The notes under the pieces are model-generated. The model worked only from the letters and a program-made list of their open reading frames with translations. It was not told the origin of the DNA and did no database searches. From the NCBI GenBank assembly GCA_047777475.1, contig JBKEET010000003.1, forward strand, positions 124,001-188,000: a DNA stretch of 64,000 bases, read 5' to 3'. Each line of letters opens with the position of its first letter. The stretch's first letter is position 1. Both the position numbers and the translations under genes were made by a program. This stretch comes from Sutterella sp047777475. Its GTDB lineage: Bacteria > Pseudomonadota > Gammaproteobacteria > Burkholderiales > Burkholderiaceae_F. Of the stretch, positions 42,870-51,489 are shown piece after piece.

Positions 42870-44552
42870 ATGTCCAAACAGTTCTCTCGCCGTGATTTCT
42901 TCAAGACCGCGGGCGCCACGTCCGCCGTCGCCCTTTCCTCCGGCGCCGCCTTCGGGCGCGACATGCCCGAGCAGTGGCGTGAGCCGCGCTGCCAGTGGTC
43001 CTGGGAAAAGCCCGTGGCCCCCATTCCCGAATCCGAAATCAAGCAGACGGTTGAAACCGACGTGCTGGTGATCGGCGCCGGCCTCGCCGGCATCGCCGCC
43101 GCCCTCGGAGCCCGCCAGGAAGGCGCTGACGTCATCATCATCGAGAAGACGAAGACCTGGGCCGCCCGCGGCGGCCACGTCACCGGCTTCGGCACCAAGG
43201 CGCAGAAGGAGCGCGGCGTCAACCTCGACTACAACGAAGTCGTCCGCCGCCTGATCGCCTGGGGCAAGGGCCGCATGGACGAGCGCCTGCTCTGGATGTT
43301 CGCGAGGAAGTCGGGCGCCTGCCTTGACTGGGCCACGGACATCTGCGCCAAGAAGGACATCAAGATCACGCTGTGGGAAGGCTGCTACCACGGCCCCGAT
43401 TACGAGGAGTACCCGGTCTCCCACTTCTTCTACAACAAGGACGTGTCGCTTGACTACACGTACGGCAACTCCAAGGGCATCGGCAACGTCGTGCTCTGCC
43501 CGGCCCTTCTCGAAGAAGCCGAGCGCCTCGGCGTCAAGGTTCACTACCGCATGCCGTGCGTCCGCTTCGTGCGCAACAGCAACGGCGACGTCGACACGGT
43601 GATCGCCGGCCGCAAGGGCAACTACACCAAGTACGTGGCCCGCCGCGGCGTCATCATTGCCTGCGGCTGCTACGCCTCGAACGAAGAGATGCGCAAGCGC
43701 TGGGCTCCGTTCACCCTGCTCGCCGACACGCAGATCTACTATCCGGCCAAGACCAACACGGGCGAGGTCATCCTCGAGGCCATGAGGGTCGGCGGCGTCA
43801 TGCAGAAGTGCGACAACCACGCCGCCACCGTTCACCTTGAGTCGGGCGCCGCTTCCTACGGCTTCCTGCACGTGAACGCCAACGGCGAGCGCTTCAAGAA
43901 CGAAGACGTCAACATGCAGTCGAAGTCGAGCTCCAAGGAACTCCAGCCGCACGGCATTGCCTGGTCCGTCTACGACGCCGACTGGGCCGACGAGGTCAAG
44001 AAGCAGGTTGACGGCCATATCGGCGGCGGCCTGTTCTGGGGCCAGATGTGGCAGCCGTGGGGCGCCGGCTGGAACCGCCAGGTTGAAGAGGCCACCCACC
44101 AGCAGCACATCAAGGACGGCAAGATCGTCGTGGCCAACACGCTCGAAGAGCTGGCCAAGAAGATGAACGTGCCTGTCGACCGCTTCGTCAAGACCGTCAA
44201 GCGCTACAACGAGCTCTGCAAGAAGGGCCACGACGACGACTTCGGCAAGCGTCCGCAGCTGCTCACCCCGATCGCGAAGCCGCCGTTCTACGCCGGCCGC
44301 CTGCTGAGCTCGCTGCTCGCCATGTCGGGCGGCCTGCACACCGATCCGACGCTGCACGTCCTTGACAAGGACGACAAGCCGATCGGCAAGCTCTACGTCT
44401 GCGGCGCCGCCGCGGGCGACTTCTTCGGCCAGGGCGACTACCCGACGATCTGCGCCGGCATCAACCACGGCCGCGCGCTGACCTTCGGCCGACTCGCCGG
44501 CATCCTTGCCGCCGGCGGCAGCATCGACAAGGTTCCCGATCTCAAGATCTGA
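42870..44552 (+). CDS. Tat-exported FAD-dependent reductase (fumarate reductase/flavocytochrome c family)
   Basis: A periplasmic flavoprotein. The N-terminus has a twin-arginine signal, SRRDFFKTAG (Arg7-Arg8), then the FAD-binding Rossmann motif VIGAGLAGIAAA (from residue 67). Near the end the family motif MSGGLHTDPTLHVLDKDDKPIGKLYVCGAAAGD closes the FAD domain; it is split here by substrate-capping residues. No FMN-binding domain is visible, so it is not a urocanate reductase type. Adjacent tetraheme cytochrome supplies electrons. The substrate (fumarate or another enoate acceptor) cannot be told from sequence. Confidence 0.92.
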   Translation: MSKQFSRRDFFKTAGATSAVALSSGAAFGRDMPEQWREPRCQWSWEKPVAPIPESEIKQTVETDVLVIGAGLAGIAAALGARQEGADVIIIEKTKTWAARGGHVTGFGTKAQKERGVNLDYNEVVRRLIAWGKGRMDERLLWMFARKSGACLDWATDICAKKDIKITLWEGCYHGPDYEEYPVSHFFYNKDVSLDYTYGNSKGIGNVVLCPALLEEAERLGVKVHYRMPCVRFVRNSNGDVDTVIAGRKGNYTKYVARRGVIIACGCYASNEEMRKRWAPFTLLADTQIYYPAKTNTGEVILEAMRVGGVMQKCDNHAATVHLESGAASYGFLHVNANGERFKNEDVNMQSKSSSKELQPHGIAWSVYDADWADEVKKQVDGHIGGGLFWGQMWQPWGAGWNRQVEEATHQQHIKDGKIVVANTLEELAKKMNVPVDRFVKTVKRYNELCKKGHDDDFGKRPQLLTPIAKPPFYAGRLLSSLLAMSGGLHTDPTLHVLDKDDKPIGKLYVCGAAAGDFFGQGDYPTICAGINHGRALTFGRLAGILAAGGSIDKVPDLKI

Positions 44553-44580
44553 TGAGATCTGAGATAAGAGCCTGAAAGGC

Positions 44581-44630
44581 ACACAGCGGGCCTGCTCCTC
44601 AAACGGAGCGGGCCCGCCGTGTCGTTTGTT
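44581..44630 (+). terminator. Terminator after the flavoprotein gene
   Basis: A long GC-rich stem (GCGGGCC and GCTCC paired with GGAGC and GGCCCGC, extended by ACAC with GTGT) surrounds a six-base loop and is followed by CGTTTGTT. Confidence 0.8.
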
Positions 44631-44674
44631 ACTATCTCCTAAGCAGGTGTATCTGCTGGGCAGGGGGACAGCGC

Positions 44675-45430
44675 ATGCGGCAGGCTTTTTTAGAATTTCC
44701 TTGGGTCCACGCGCCCGCGCCCAAGACGTTCTTTTATTTCTTCCGGAGCTTCGGCCGATTGCAGCGGCTGCGGCCCGGACAGTCCATTTTCAACGGCGGA
44801 CCCGAAGGAGAGGTCGGGTTTCTGCTTTCGGGCCTGTGCGCCTACCGAATGCAGAACAGCCGCGATCAGGAGCACTGGCTCACGCTTGTGCCCGAAGGCC
44901 GCCTCATCGGCGACATCGACGCCTTCACGGGCGCCGTCGTCAACATCCTCGACTATGCGCTCCGCCCGAGCGAAATGCTCATCATGGAGCGGCACACCTT
45001 CTTTGAAAAACTCCGCAACGATCCCGCCATGGGGATGGAGCACGCCCAGACCGTGGCCGCCGAGCACGAATCCGACCTCGAAGGCATGTTCAGCGCCGTC
45101 TCCGATCCCCTGACCGTCCGCATCGCCAAGCTGTTCGCCGCACTGTGCTTCCGCGACGAACCCCGCGAGCGCTTCAACTGGCACGAAGCGAAAGCGCGCT
45201 TCAGGCCGCAGCCCGTCCCCTACGCCCTCTCGCCCACCGAAATCGCCAAGATCGTCGGCGCAAGCCGCACCGCCGTGTCGCTGTGCCTCACGCGCTGCGA
45301 AAAAGAGGGCCTGCTGCGCAGCGAAGGCGGCGTCCGCGTCATCATGCCGGCGATGATCGCCGACCTCACCGACTGGCTCACCGAAGGCGCCAAGCCCATT
45401 GTCCGCCATTCCCGCCGGCGTTCCTCCTGA
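44675..45430 (+). CDS. Crp/Fnr-family transcriptional regulator
   Basis: A 251-residue regulator with an N-terminal cyclic-nucleotide-binding-type beta barrel (SIFNGGPEGEVGFLLSGLCAY) and a C-terminal winged HTH (LSPTEIAKIVGASRTAVSLCLTRCEKEGLL, split at the turn). The four-cysteine N-terminal cluster of Fnr is absent, so it is not an oxygen-sensing Fnr of the usual kind. It follows the flavoprotein gene after a terminator, so it could control the respiratory module from a separate transcript. The start ATG is 122 bp beyond the flavoprotein stop. Confidence 0.85.
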   Translation: MRQAFLEFPWVHAPAPKTFFYFFRSFGRLQRLRPGQSIFNGGPEGEVGFLLSGLCAYRMQNSRDQEHWLTLVPEGRLIGDIDAFTGAVVNILDYALRPSEMLIMERHTFFEKLRNDPAMGMEHAQTVAAEHESDLEGMFSAVSDPLTVRIAKLFAALCFRDEPRERFNWHEAKARFRPQPVPYALSPTEIAKIVGASRTAVSLCLTRCEKEGLLRSEGGVRVIMPAMIADLTDWLTEGAKPIVRHSRRRSS

Positions 45431-45545
45431 AAGGCCCAGGCAGCGCGCTGCCGCCCGCAAAGCGCTCTGCCGCCGCCATTTTTCCGCGCGGCGCTTTATC
45501 CTTAACGGAAGACCGAAACTTTTCTTTTTCGAAGGCATTCCGTTC

Positions 45546-47705
45546 ATGTCATCTGCGCTGAGAACATTCCTGCTCTGCTGCGCGGCCTGCGGCGCCGCCG
45601 CGGCGGCTGCAGAGCCGCCCGCCGGGCCCGATCCCAAGGCCGAAGTCAGCCTCTCGGCCGAAGCGCTCGAGGAGGCCGCCGAATCCAAATCCAAAGAGAC
45701 CGGCACCGCCGTCGAGCTCACCCTCCCGCAGGCCGCACAGCCTGCCGCCGCCGAAGCGCCGTCCGCCGACGACAAGCTTCTCGAAACCGCCCTGCTCCCC
45801 TTTGCCGAAGAACCGGGCGACGAGGCGTTCAAGTCGGCGTGGCAGGCTTACCGCCGCGGCAGGCTCGAGAGCCTCATCGATGCGTCCGCCGACGCGTCGC
45901 TCGCCGGCTATCCGCTCGCGGACTACCTCACGCTCTGGCGCCTCAACCTGCAGCTCAAGCGCGACGAGTACGATCAGTCCGTCATCGACGCTTACCTGAA
46001 ATTCATCGACGCGCACCAGGGGCAGTACCTCGGCGAGCGCTCCGCGTCCGACTTCCTGATGGCGAAAAAGGACGAGCTCACGCCCGAGCTTTTCGACCGC
46101 CTCTACCAGCGCCTGCAGTGGAACAAGGAAGAGCCTCCGATCCTCGCCTGGCACTACTGGTATGCCTTTGATTCCGTGCCGATCGGAACGATAAAGACGT
46201 TCCTGCGCGAAACCAACGCGTCGGGCGAGCCCTACCGCGCGCTCAACGACCGCGTGATCGCCGCCGATCCGTCCTGGGCCTGGAACTCGGCGATCATCCT
46301 GCTGCAGAAGCGCCGCTATGCCGAGCTCCGCCATGTCCTCGACGAGGCCGACGAAGCGCAGCTCCCCGCGTCCAAGGCCGACCTGCGCGCCATCACGGAC
46401 AATCCGAAGAGATGGATTGCGCGTCACAGCGCCGCCAACGGCAAGACCGCGCTTTTCACGGCGCTGCGCCTTGCCAACGCCGACCAGGACAAAGCGGCGG
46501 ACTATCTCAATAAGACGCTGCCGCGGATGACGGCCGCGGACCGCAGCCTCGCCCTTGCCTACCTCGGCTACGAAAGCGCCAAGGACCTGAACGTCTCTGC
46601 GACGTCGTTCTTTGACCGCGCGGGCACGTCCTTCATGAAGCATCCGCTTTTCGTGAAGCGCGACCGCGCCGCAGGCTGGGCCGTGAGGGCCTACCTGAGG
46701 GCGGGCAGCTGGAAGCGGGTGAACGCCATGATCGGCGTCATGTCGGCCGACGCCCAGGCAAAGGAATCCTGGACCTATTGGAAAGCGAGGGCGCTCGCCG
46801 CGATGAAGCGCCCCGCCGAGGCCGAGCCGCTCTACCGGCGCATCGCCGGCAACGTGAGCTTCTACGGCAAGCTCGCCTGCGATGAGCTCGGCATTCCCTA
46901 CGCGGGCGAGACCGTGCACGACACGGCGCTTACCGAAGCCGCCAAAAAGCGCTGGTCGTCCGATGCGGGCATTGCGCGCGCAAGGACGTTCTACCGCCTG
47001 GAGCTTTACGGCCTCGGCCATCGCGAATGGAACTGGTCGATGCGCGGGCTCAAGGGCCGCGACTACATCGAGCTCGCCGCCTATGCGCTCGATGAGCGCC
47101 TCATCCACCGCATGATCAACACGAGCGCACGCGCGGGGAACGGCCTGGTGAGCTTCTCGCAGCTCTATCCCATGCCGCACAGGAGCGCGGTGACCCGCAT
47201 CGCCGACGAACAGGGCGTCTCGCCCGCCTGGGTCTACGGCATCATCCGCCAGGAGTCCCGCTTCATGCCGAGCGCGAGCTCGTCGGTCGGCGCGCGGGGC
47301 CTCATGCAGATCATGCCCGCGACCGAGCGCTGGCTCGTGCGCAAGCTCGCCATGCCGTCCCAGGCAGAGTCCGGCCTCTCGCCGCTCGACTGGAACATGA
47401 CGCTCGGATCGGCCTACCTCGGCATGCTGCTCGACAAATTCGACGGCAGCTACGTGCTCGCCTCGGCCGCCTACAACGCGGGCGCGGGACGCTCGAGAGC
47501 CTGGCGCCGCGCGCTTGACGTGCCGATGGAAGCGGCCGTCTTCATCGAGACGATCCCGTTTTACGAAACGCGGGGCTACGTGAAGAACGTTCTCTCCAAC
47601 ACGCAGACTTACGCGACCATCGCGCACCGTGCGCAGGGCCGCTTCAAAGACTTCATCGGATCGGTCGCGCCCGCGGAGGCCGAGACGGATTCCGACATGC
47701 CCTGA
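45546..47705 (+). CDS. slt: Soluble lytic murein transglycosylase (Slt70 type)
   Basis: A periplasmic muramidase of 719 residues. A signal sequence (TFLLCCAACGAAAAAAE) is followed by a long superhelical U-domain (about residues 80-530) and a C-terminal SLT domain. The catalytic Glu is in IIRQESRFMPSASSSVGARGLMQIMP (split across the motif), with AYNAGAGRSRAW and ETIPFYETRGYV following. ATG 45546 starts the signal peptide; the longer open frame upstream is not credible. cca follows 18 bp later. Confidence 0.92.
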   Translation: MSSALRTFLLCCAACGAAAAAAEPPAGPDPKAEVSLSAEALEEAAESKSKETGTAVELTLPQAAQPAAAEAPSADDKLLETALLPFAEEPGDEAFKSAWQAYRRGRLESLIDASADASLAGYPLADYLTLWRLNLQLKRDEYDQSVIDAYLKFIDAHQGQYLGERSASDFLMAKKDELTPELFDRLYQRLQWNKEEPPILAWHYWYAFDSVPIGTIKTFLRETNASGEPYRALNDRVIAADPSWAWNSAIILLQKRRYAELRHVLDEADEAQLPASKADLRAITDNPKRWIARHSAANGKTALFTALRLANADQDKAADYLNKTLPRMTAADRSLALAYLGYESAKDLNVSATSFFDRAGTSFMKHPLFVKRDRAAGWAVRAYLRAGSWKRVNAMIGVMSADAQAKESWTYWKARALAAMKRPAEAEPLYRRIAGNVSFYGKLACDELGIPYAGETVHDTALTEAAKKRWSSDAGIARARTFYRLELYGLGHREWNWSMRGLKGRDYIELAAYALDERLIHRMINTSARAGNGLVSFSQLYPMPHRSAVTRIADEQGVSPAWVYGIIRQESRFMPSASSSVGARGLMQIMPATERWLVRKLAMPSQAESGLSPLDWNMTLGSAYLGMLLDKFDGSYVLASAAYNAGAGRSRAWRRALDVPMEAAVFIETIPFYETRGYVKNVLSNTQTYATIAHRAQGRFKDFIGSVAPAEAETDSDMP

Positions 47706-47723
47706 GAAAAGGAACATAACGCC

Positions 47724-48818
47724 ATGCAGATCTACACCGTCGGCGGCTACGTCCGCGACAGCCTGTTGCGCAAGGCCGGCTGGCCGGTCCCCGAAGGCGG
47801 CGACCGCGACTGGGTCGTCGTCGGCGCCGTGCCGCAGATGCTCCTCGACCGCGGCTTCCAGCAGGTCGGCGCCGATTTCCCCGTGTTCCTGCACCCCAGG
47901 ACGCATGAGGAATACGCGCTGGCGCGCACCGAGCGCAAGACGGCGCCGGGCTATCACGGCTTTGTCGTCAACGCCTCGCCCGACGTGACGCTCGAGGACG
48001 ACCTCCGGCGCCGCGACCTCACGATCAACGCCATTGCGATGGACGAGAACGGCCGGCTGATCGACCCTTACGGCGGGCAGAAGGACATTGAAAAGCGCGT
48101 GCTCCGGCACGTCAGCGAGGCCTTCAAGGAAGATCCCGTGCGCATCCTGCGCGTGGCGCGCTTCGCCGCCAAGCTCGACGGCTTTACGGTTGCCCCGGAA
48201 ACCATGGCGCTGATGCGCGAAATGGTGCAGAACGGCGAAGCGGACGCCCTCGTGCCCGAGCGCATCTGGGCCGAGATCGCCAAGGGCTTCGCCGCCCCGG
48301 CGCCGCTTCGCATGCTCGAAGTGCTGCGCGAGTGCGGCGTCTGGGAAAAAATCTTCCCGCTCATCCCCTATCCCGACGAAACGCTGCGCTCGGCCTTTGC
48401 GCGCGCCGCACGGGACGGCGCCGACCCCGGCACGCTCTTTGCCCTTCTCGCTTCCGGCGCCGCCGACGAGAAGGCGGCGCGGCAGAGCGCGGAACGGCTT
48501 CGCGCCCCGGCGGACACCGCCGAGCTTTCGGGCGTCTTCAAGCGGCTGCTGCCGCTCTTTGACGCGCCCGCCTCGGAAAAAAACTGGCGCGAGATTTTCG
48601 AACGGGGCGACGCACTGCGGCGGCCCGAAAGAATGCACACGATGATCAGGCTCTGGGGCACGCTCCGCGGCAGGGACACTTCGCTTTTGGAAAAGGCGTG
48701 CGCGCTGTGGTGCGCCGTCGACGCGGGCGCCGTGGCGCGCGCCCAGAAAGATCCCCGCAGGATCGGGGAAGCCGTGCGCGAGGCGCGCGCGGCCGCCATA
48801 AGGCCGCTCTTCGGCTGA
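47724..48818 (+). CDS. cca: CCA tRNA nucleotidyltransferase (class II)
   Basis: Adds or repairs the 3'-CCA of tRNA. The nucleotidyltransferase signature GGYVRD begins the protein, DRDWVVVG provides the catalytic aspartates and RRDLTINAIA follows. KEDPVRILRVARFAAKL and LVPERIWAEI are the neck motifs. At 364 residues it lacks the C-terminal HD phosphodiesterase domain of the 412-residue E. coli enzyme. It follows slt, the order usual in Burkholderiales. Confidence 0.94.
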   Translation: MQIYTVGGYVRDSLLRKAGWPVPEGGDRDWVVVGAVPQMLLDRGFQQVGADFPVFLHPRTHEEYALARTERKTAPGYHGFVVNASPDVTLEDDLRRRDLTINAIAMDENGRLIDPYGGQKDIEKRVLRHVSEAFKEDPVRILRVARFAAKLDGFTVAPETMALMREMVQNGEADALVPERIWAEIAKGFAAPAPLRMLEVLRECGVWEKIFPLIPYPDETLRSAFARAARDGADPGTLFALLASGAADEKAARQSAERLRAPADTAELSGVFKRLLPLFDAPASEKNWREIFERGDALRRPERMHTMIRLWGTLRGRDTSLLEKACALWCAVDAGAVARAQKDPRRIGEAVREARAAAIRPLFG

Positions 48819-48843
48819 CGTGGCCCGGCATCCGCCGCAGCCC

Positions 48844-49035
48844 TCAGAGCAGCTTGGCGATGAGCATGACCGCCACGGCGAGCAGGATCGTGCTCATCAG
48901 CGGGATTTCAATCTGATGGCCCATGATGCGGAACCGGATGTCGCCGGGAAGGCGCCCGAGACCCCAGCGCTGCAGCGTCGGCACGAAATACAGCACGACG
49001 CAGAGCAGCACGAAAATGCAGATTACCCAGCGCAT
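48844..49035 (-). CDS. DUF2905 family small membrane protein
   Basis: A 63-residue protein with two hydrophobic segments (WVICIFVLLCVVLYFV and ISTILLAVAVMLI-type near the end) around the family motif GRLPGDIRFRIMG. Function is unknown. It converges on cca, 25 bp away. The next gene, folB, diverges from it, so 49036-49124 should carry both promoters. Confidence 0.85.
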   Translation of the reverse strand: MRWVICIFVLLCVVLYFVPTLQRWGLGRLPGDIRFRIMGHQIEIPLMSTILLAVAVMLIAKLL

Positions 49036-49124
49036 AAACGGAAGAGAAAGAGCACAATGATGTTTTCACGGACGGCCGCTTTGCTCTGCGGCCGAGCCGG
49101 AAATCCCATTTTATTGAAACGCTC

Positions 49125-49532
49125 ATGCAATATCCAACCGAAGACTTTCTGCGCCGCCGCTGCCGGAGGATCTTTCTCAAGAATCTCACGCTTTCCTGCA
49201 GCATCGGCGTTTATGAAGCAGAGCACCGCCGCCGCCAGCCCGTCGTGATCAGCGCGGACGTCTGGGTGCCGCTCAAGAGCACCCCGAGCGAGCGCGATGC
49301 GCTCGACGACGTCTTCAACTACAGCCGCATCACGGAAACCATCCGCAAGACGGCGCTCTCCAAGCACTTCAACCTGCAGGAGACCCTTGTCGACACGCTC
49401 GCCGAGCGCCTGAGCGCCATGCCCGGCGTGGTGATGGCGCGCGTTTCGACCGCGAAGACCGAGGCTTACCCGGACGCCGACGCGGTCGGCATCGAGGTCT
49501 GGCGCCCCGGCATCAATTACAGAGACGAATAA
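49125..49532 (+). CDS. folB: Dihydroneopterin aldolase FolB
   Basis: Folate biosynthesis enzyme of 135 residues. Conserved FolB segments are IFLKNLTLSCSIGVYEAEH with the catalytic region, VFNYSRITETI and HFNLQETLVDTLAERL. It is 5 bp upstream of ttcA, so the two are an operon. A slight oddity is the Arg-rich N-terminus (RRRCRRIF). Confidence 0.92.
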   Translation: MQYPTEDFLRRRCRRIFLKNLTLSCSIGVYEAEHRRRQPVVISADVWVPLKSTPSERDALDDVFNYSRITETIRKTALSKHFNLQETLVDTLAERLSAMPGVVMARVSTAKTEAYPDADAVGIEVWRPGINYRDE

Positions 49533-49537
49533 TCATC

Positions 49538-50473
49538 ATGGCCGAAGAAGAAAACAAAGTCATTCCCATCCGCCCCGCCGAACCGCAGGAAAGCGCCGGC
49601 GCCGACACCGAGGGCGTCTACGCCGGCAACAGCCGCATGCCTTCCAATGCGCGCAACAAGAAATCCGTCTCGGTCAAGAAGCTCGAGAAGCGCATCGTGC
49701 GCCTCACCGCGATGGCCATCACCGATTACGGCATGATCACGGACGGCGACAAGGTGCTCGTCGCCATCAGCGGCGGCAAGGACAGCTACGTGCTCCTTGA
49801 CGCGCTGCGCACGCTGCAGAAGCGCGCCCCGATCCATTTCGACCTCGTGGCCGTCCACATCAACCAGCACCTGCCGGGCTTCCCGACGGGGCTGATCGAG
49901 AACTACTTCCGCACGCTCGACGTGCCCTACCACATCGAGGACCAGGACACCTACTCGATCATCCGCCGCCTCATTCCCGAGGGCACGAGCATCTGCTCGC
50001 TGTGCTCGCGGCTGCGCCGCGGCATCCTTTACCGCGTCGCGGGCGAGCTCGGCTGCACGAAGATCGCGCTCGGGCACCATCTCGACGACATGGTGAGCAC
50101 CCTGATGCTCAACATGTTCTACAGCGGACGCATGAAGACGATGCCGCCCGTCCTGAAGAGCGACGCGGGAAACCGCATCGTGATCAGGCCGCTCGCCTAC
50201 GTGCGCGAAGCGGAGACGGCGCGCATGGCCAGGATCCGCAACTACCCCGTCACGCCGAAGGGACTCTGCGGCGTCGGCGAGAACCAGAAGCGCCAGGAAA
50301 TGAAGCAGCTTATCCGTCAGTGGGACCGCGAGTTCCCGGGACGCGTGCACAACATCTTCATGAGCATGCAGCGCATCTCGCCGTCGCACCTGCTCGACAA
50401 AAAGCTCTACGACTTCGAGGCCTTCCGGCCGCTTCTTCCGGAAGACACCGAGGAAGCGCATCACGAGATCTGA
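49538..50473 (+). CDS. ttcA: tRNA 2-thiocytidine(32) synthetase TtcA
   Basis: A PP-loop ATPase that thiolates C32 of certain tRNAs using an iron-sulfur cluster. The PP-loop is SGGKDSY, the cluster cysteines appear in CSLCSRLRRGILY, and the third is in GLCGVGENQKRQEMKQL. Length 311 is typical. The N-terminal 35 residues are variable. It follows folB without a terminator and ends at a strong hairpin. Confidence 0.94.
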   Translation: MAEEENKVIPIRPAEPQESAGADTEGVYAGNSRMPSNARNKKSVSVKKLEKRIVRLTAMAITDYGMITDGDKVLVAISGGKDSYVLLDALRTLQKRAPIHFDLVAVHINQHLPGFPTGLIENYFRTLDVPYHIEDQDTYSIIRRLIPEGTSICSLCSRLRRGILYRVAGELGCTKIALGHHLDDMVSTLMLNMFYSGRMKTMPPVLKSDAGNRIVIRPLAYVREAETARMARIRNYPVTPKGLCGVGENQKRQEMKQLIRQWDREFPGRVHNIFMSMQRISPSHLLDKKLYDFEAFRPLLPEDTEEAHHEI

Positions 50474-50479
50474 GAGAAG

Positions 50480-50510
50480 CGCCGCCGGCCCGAAGGCCGG
50501 CGGCGTTTTC
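50480..50510 (+). terminator. Strong terminator after ttcA
   Basis: An 11-bp GC stem (50480-50490 with 50495-50505) with a CGAA loop is followed by TTTTC. Confidence 0.92.
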
Positions 50511-50563
50511 GTTATAGAATCAAGGACACACAGAACCGAGATTTCGATAAGAGAGCCAGAACC

Positions 50564-51022
50564 ATGAGAACCCGCTCCATGAAAGTCATTGACATGGCCG
50601 TCCACAAAGTGGCCACGATCAGCCCGAAGAAGAACATCGTCGAGTGCGCCGCGCAGATGCGCTCCGAGCACGTCGGCAGCCTCGTCGTCATCGACGGCGA
50701 CAAGAAACCGATCGGCATGATCACGGACCGGGACATCGCCATCGAAGTCGTCGCCAAGCGCCTTGACCCGGCCGTCGAGACGGTCGAGCAGATCATGACC
50801 TCGCCCGCCGTCACCGCGACCGACGAGGAAAGCATGGTCGTCGCGCTCGCGCGCATGCGCGAATTCGGCATCCGCCGCCTGCCGATCGTGGACGGCGAGG
50901 GCAAGCTCGTCGGCGTGATCTCCAACTCGAACCTCGTCGAAGAGCTCTCCTCCCTGCTCGAGGGGCTCGTGCGCAACATTCATTCTTCGAAGACCCGCGA
51001 GGTCGAGCTCCGGAGCGAATAA
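50564..51022 (+). CDS. CBS-domain protein
   Basis: A 152-residue protein made of two CBS motifs. The first is ECAAQMRSEHVGSLVVIDGDKKPIGMITDRDIA (split at the turn), and the second is VALARMREFGIRRLPIVDGEGKLVGVIS. CBS pairs bind adenosyl ligands. No catalytic domain is attached, so the partner is unknown. The terminator and first parS site lie immediately downstream. Confidence 0.88.
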   Translation: MRTRSMKVIDMAVHKVATISPKKNIVECAAQMRSEHVGSLVVIDGDKKPIGMITDRDIAIEVVAKRLDPAVETVEQIMTSPAVTATDEESMVVALARMREFGIRRLPIVDGEGKLVGVISNSNLVEELSSLLEGLVRNIHSSKTREVELRSE

Positions 51023-51034
51023 GCCCCGGATCAA

Positions 51035-51050
51035 TGTTCCACGTGAAACA
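51035..51050. other. parS site 1
   Basis: TGTTCCACGTGAAACA is a one-mismatch palindrome fitting the ParB-binding consensus (TGTTNCACGTGNAACA). Confidence 0.9.
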
Positions 51051-51056
51051 TTCGCT

Positions 51057-51087
51057 TCGCCGCAGCATCCGCTGCGGCGATTTTTTT
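51057..51087 (+). terminator. Terminator of the CBS-domain gene
   Basis: A perfect 10-bp stem (51057-51066 with 51071-51080) and ATCC loop are followed by seven T. Confidence 0.9.
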
Positions 51088-51103
51088 CGAAGCGCACAAA
51101 AAT

Positions 51104-51119
51104 TGTTCCACGTGGAACA
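51104..51119. other. parS site 2
   Basis: TGTTCCACGTGGAACA, a perfect palindrome. Confidence 0.9.
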
Positions 51120-51199
51120 TCCGTCCGAAAAATTCACCCTTCCGGCGCAGGAGCACCCCGCCCTCCGTCCGAAAGGTCCTTTTCGGCACCCTTGGGCGA

Positions 51200-51215
51200 T
51201 GTTTCACGTGAAACA
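51200..51215. other. parS site 3
   Basis: TGTTTCACGTGAAACA, a perfect palindrome identical to the canonical parS sequence. Confidence 0.93.
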
Positions 51216-51402
51216 TCGCTTTTTCGGCACGTTCGAAAACACCCGTCAATCCCTTGCGGCGCTTGGCCTAAGAGGCCGTTCATGCGGAAACGGCGTAAAA
51301 ATAAAAGCGATCTTTTTGTTTTCACCGAGTATCCGATCATTTAACGCCGCCAAAATCGCCCTTCGATTTTTGTTCGGAAGCGCGTTTTTTCTGCCGGCGA
51401 AA

Positions 51403-51432
51403 TAAAAACGGCAGAGGAAATTTCCTCTGCCG
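51403..51432 (-). terminator. Terminator of rsmI
   Basis: CGGCAGAGGAAA (51409-51420) and TTTCCTCTGCCG (51421-51432) form a perfect palindrome. On the minus strand it is followed by a T-rich run. Confidence 0.85.
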
Positions 51433-51456
51433 CGGATTACGATCTTCGCTTCGCGA

Positions 51457-51472
51457 TGTTCCACGTGGAACA
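51457..51472. other. parS site 4
   Basis: TGTTCCACGTGGAACA, a perfect palindrome, 17 bp downstream of the rsmI stop codon. Confidence 0.9.
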
Positions 51473-51489
51473 TCGCGCCGGCGGAAAAA

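Noticed and set aside
45549..48638. A 1,029-residue open frame on the minus strand
   Set aside because: Antisense to slt and cca with the same Arg/Ala/His bias; no recognisable domain.
51031..51405. Small open frames with repeated MFHVKH/MFHVEH peptides
   Set aside because: The peptides come from translating the parS palindromes (TGTTTCACGTGAAACA). They are not genes.
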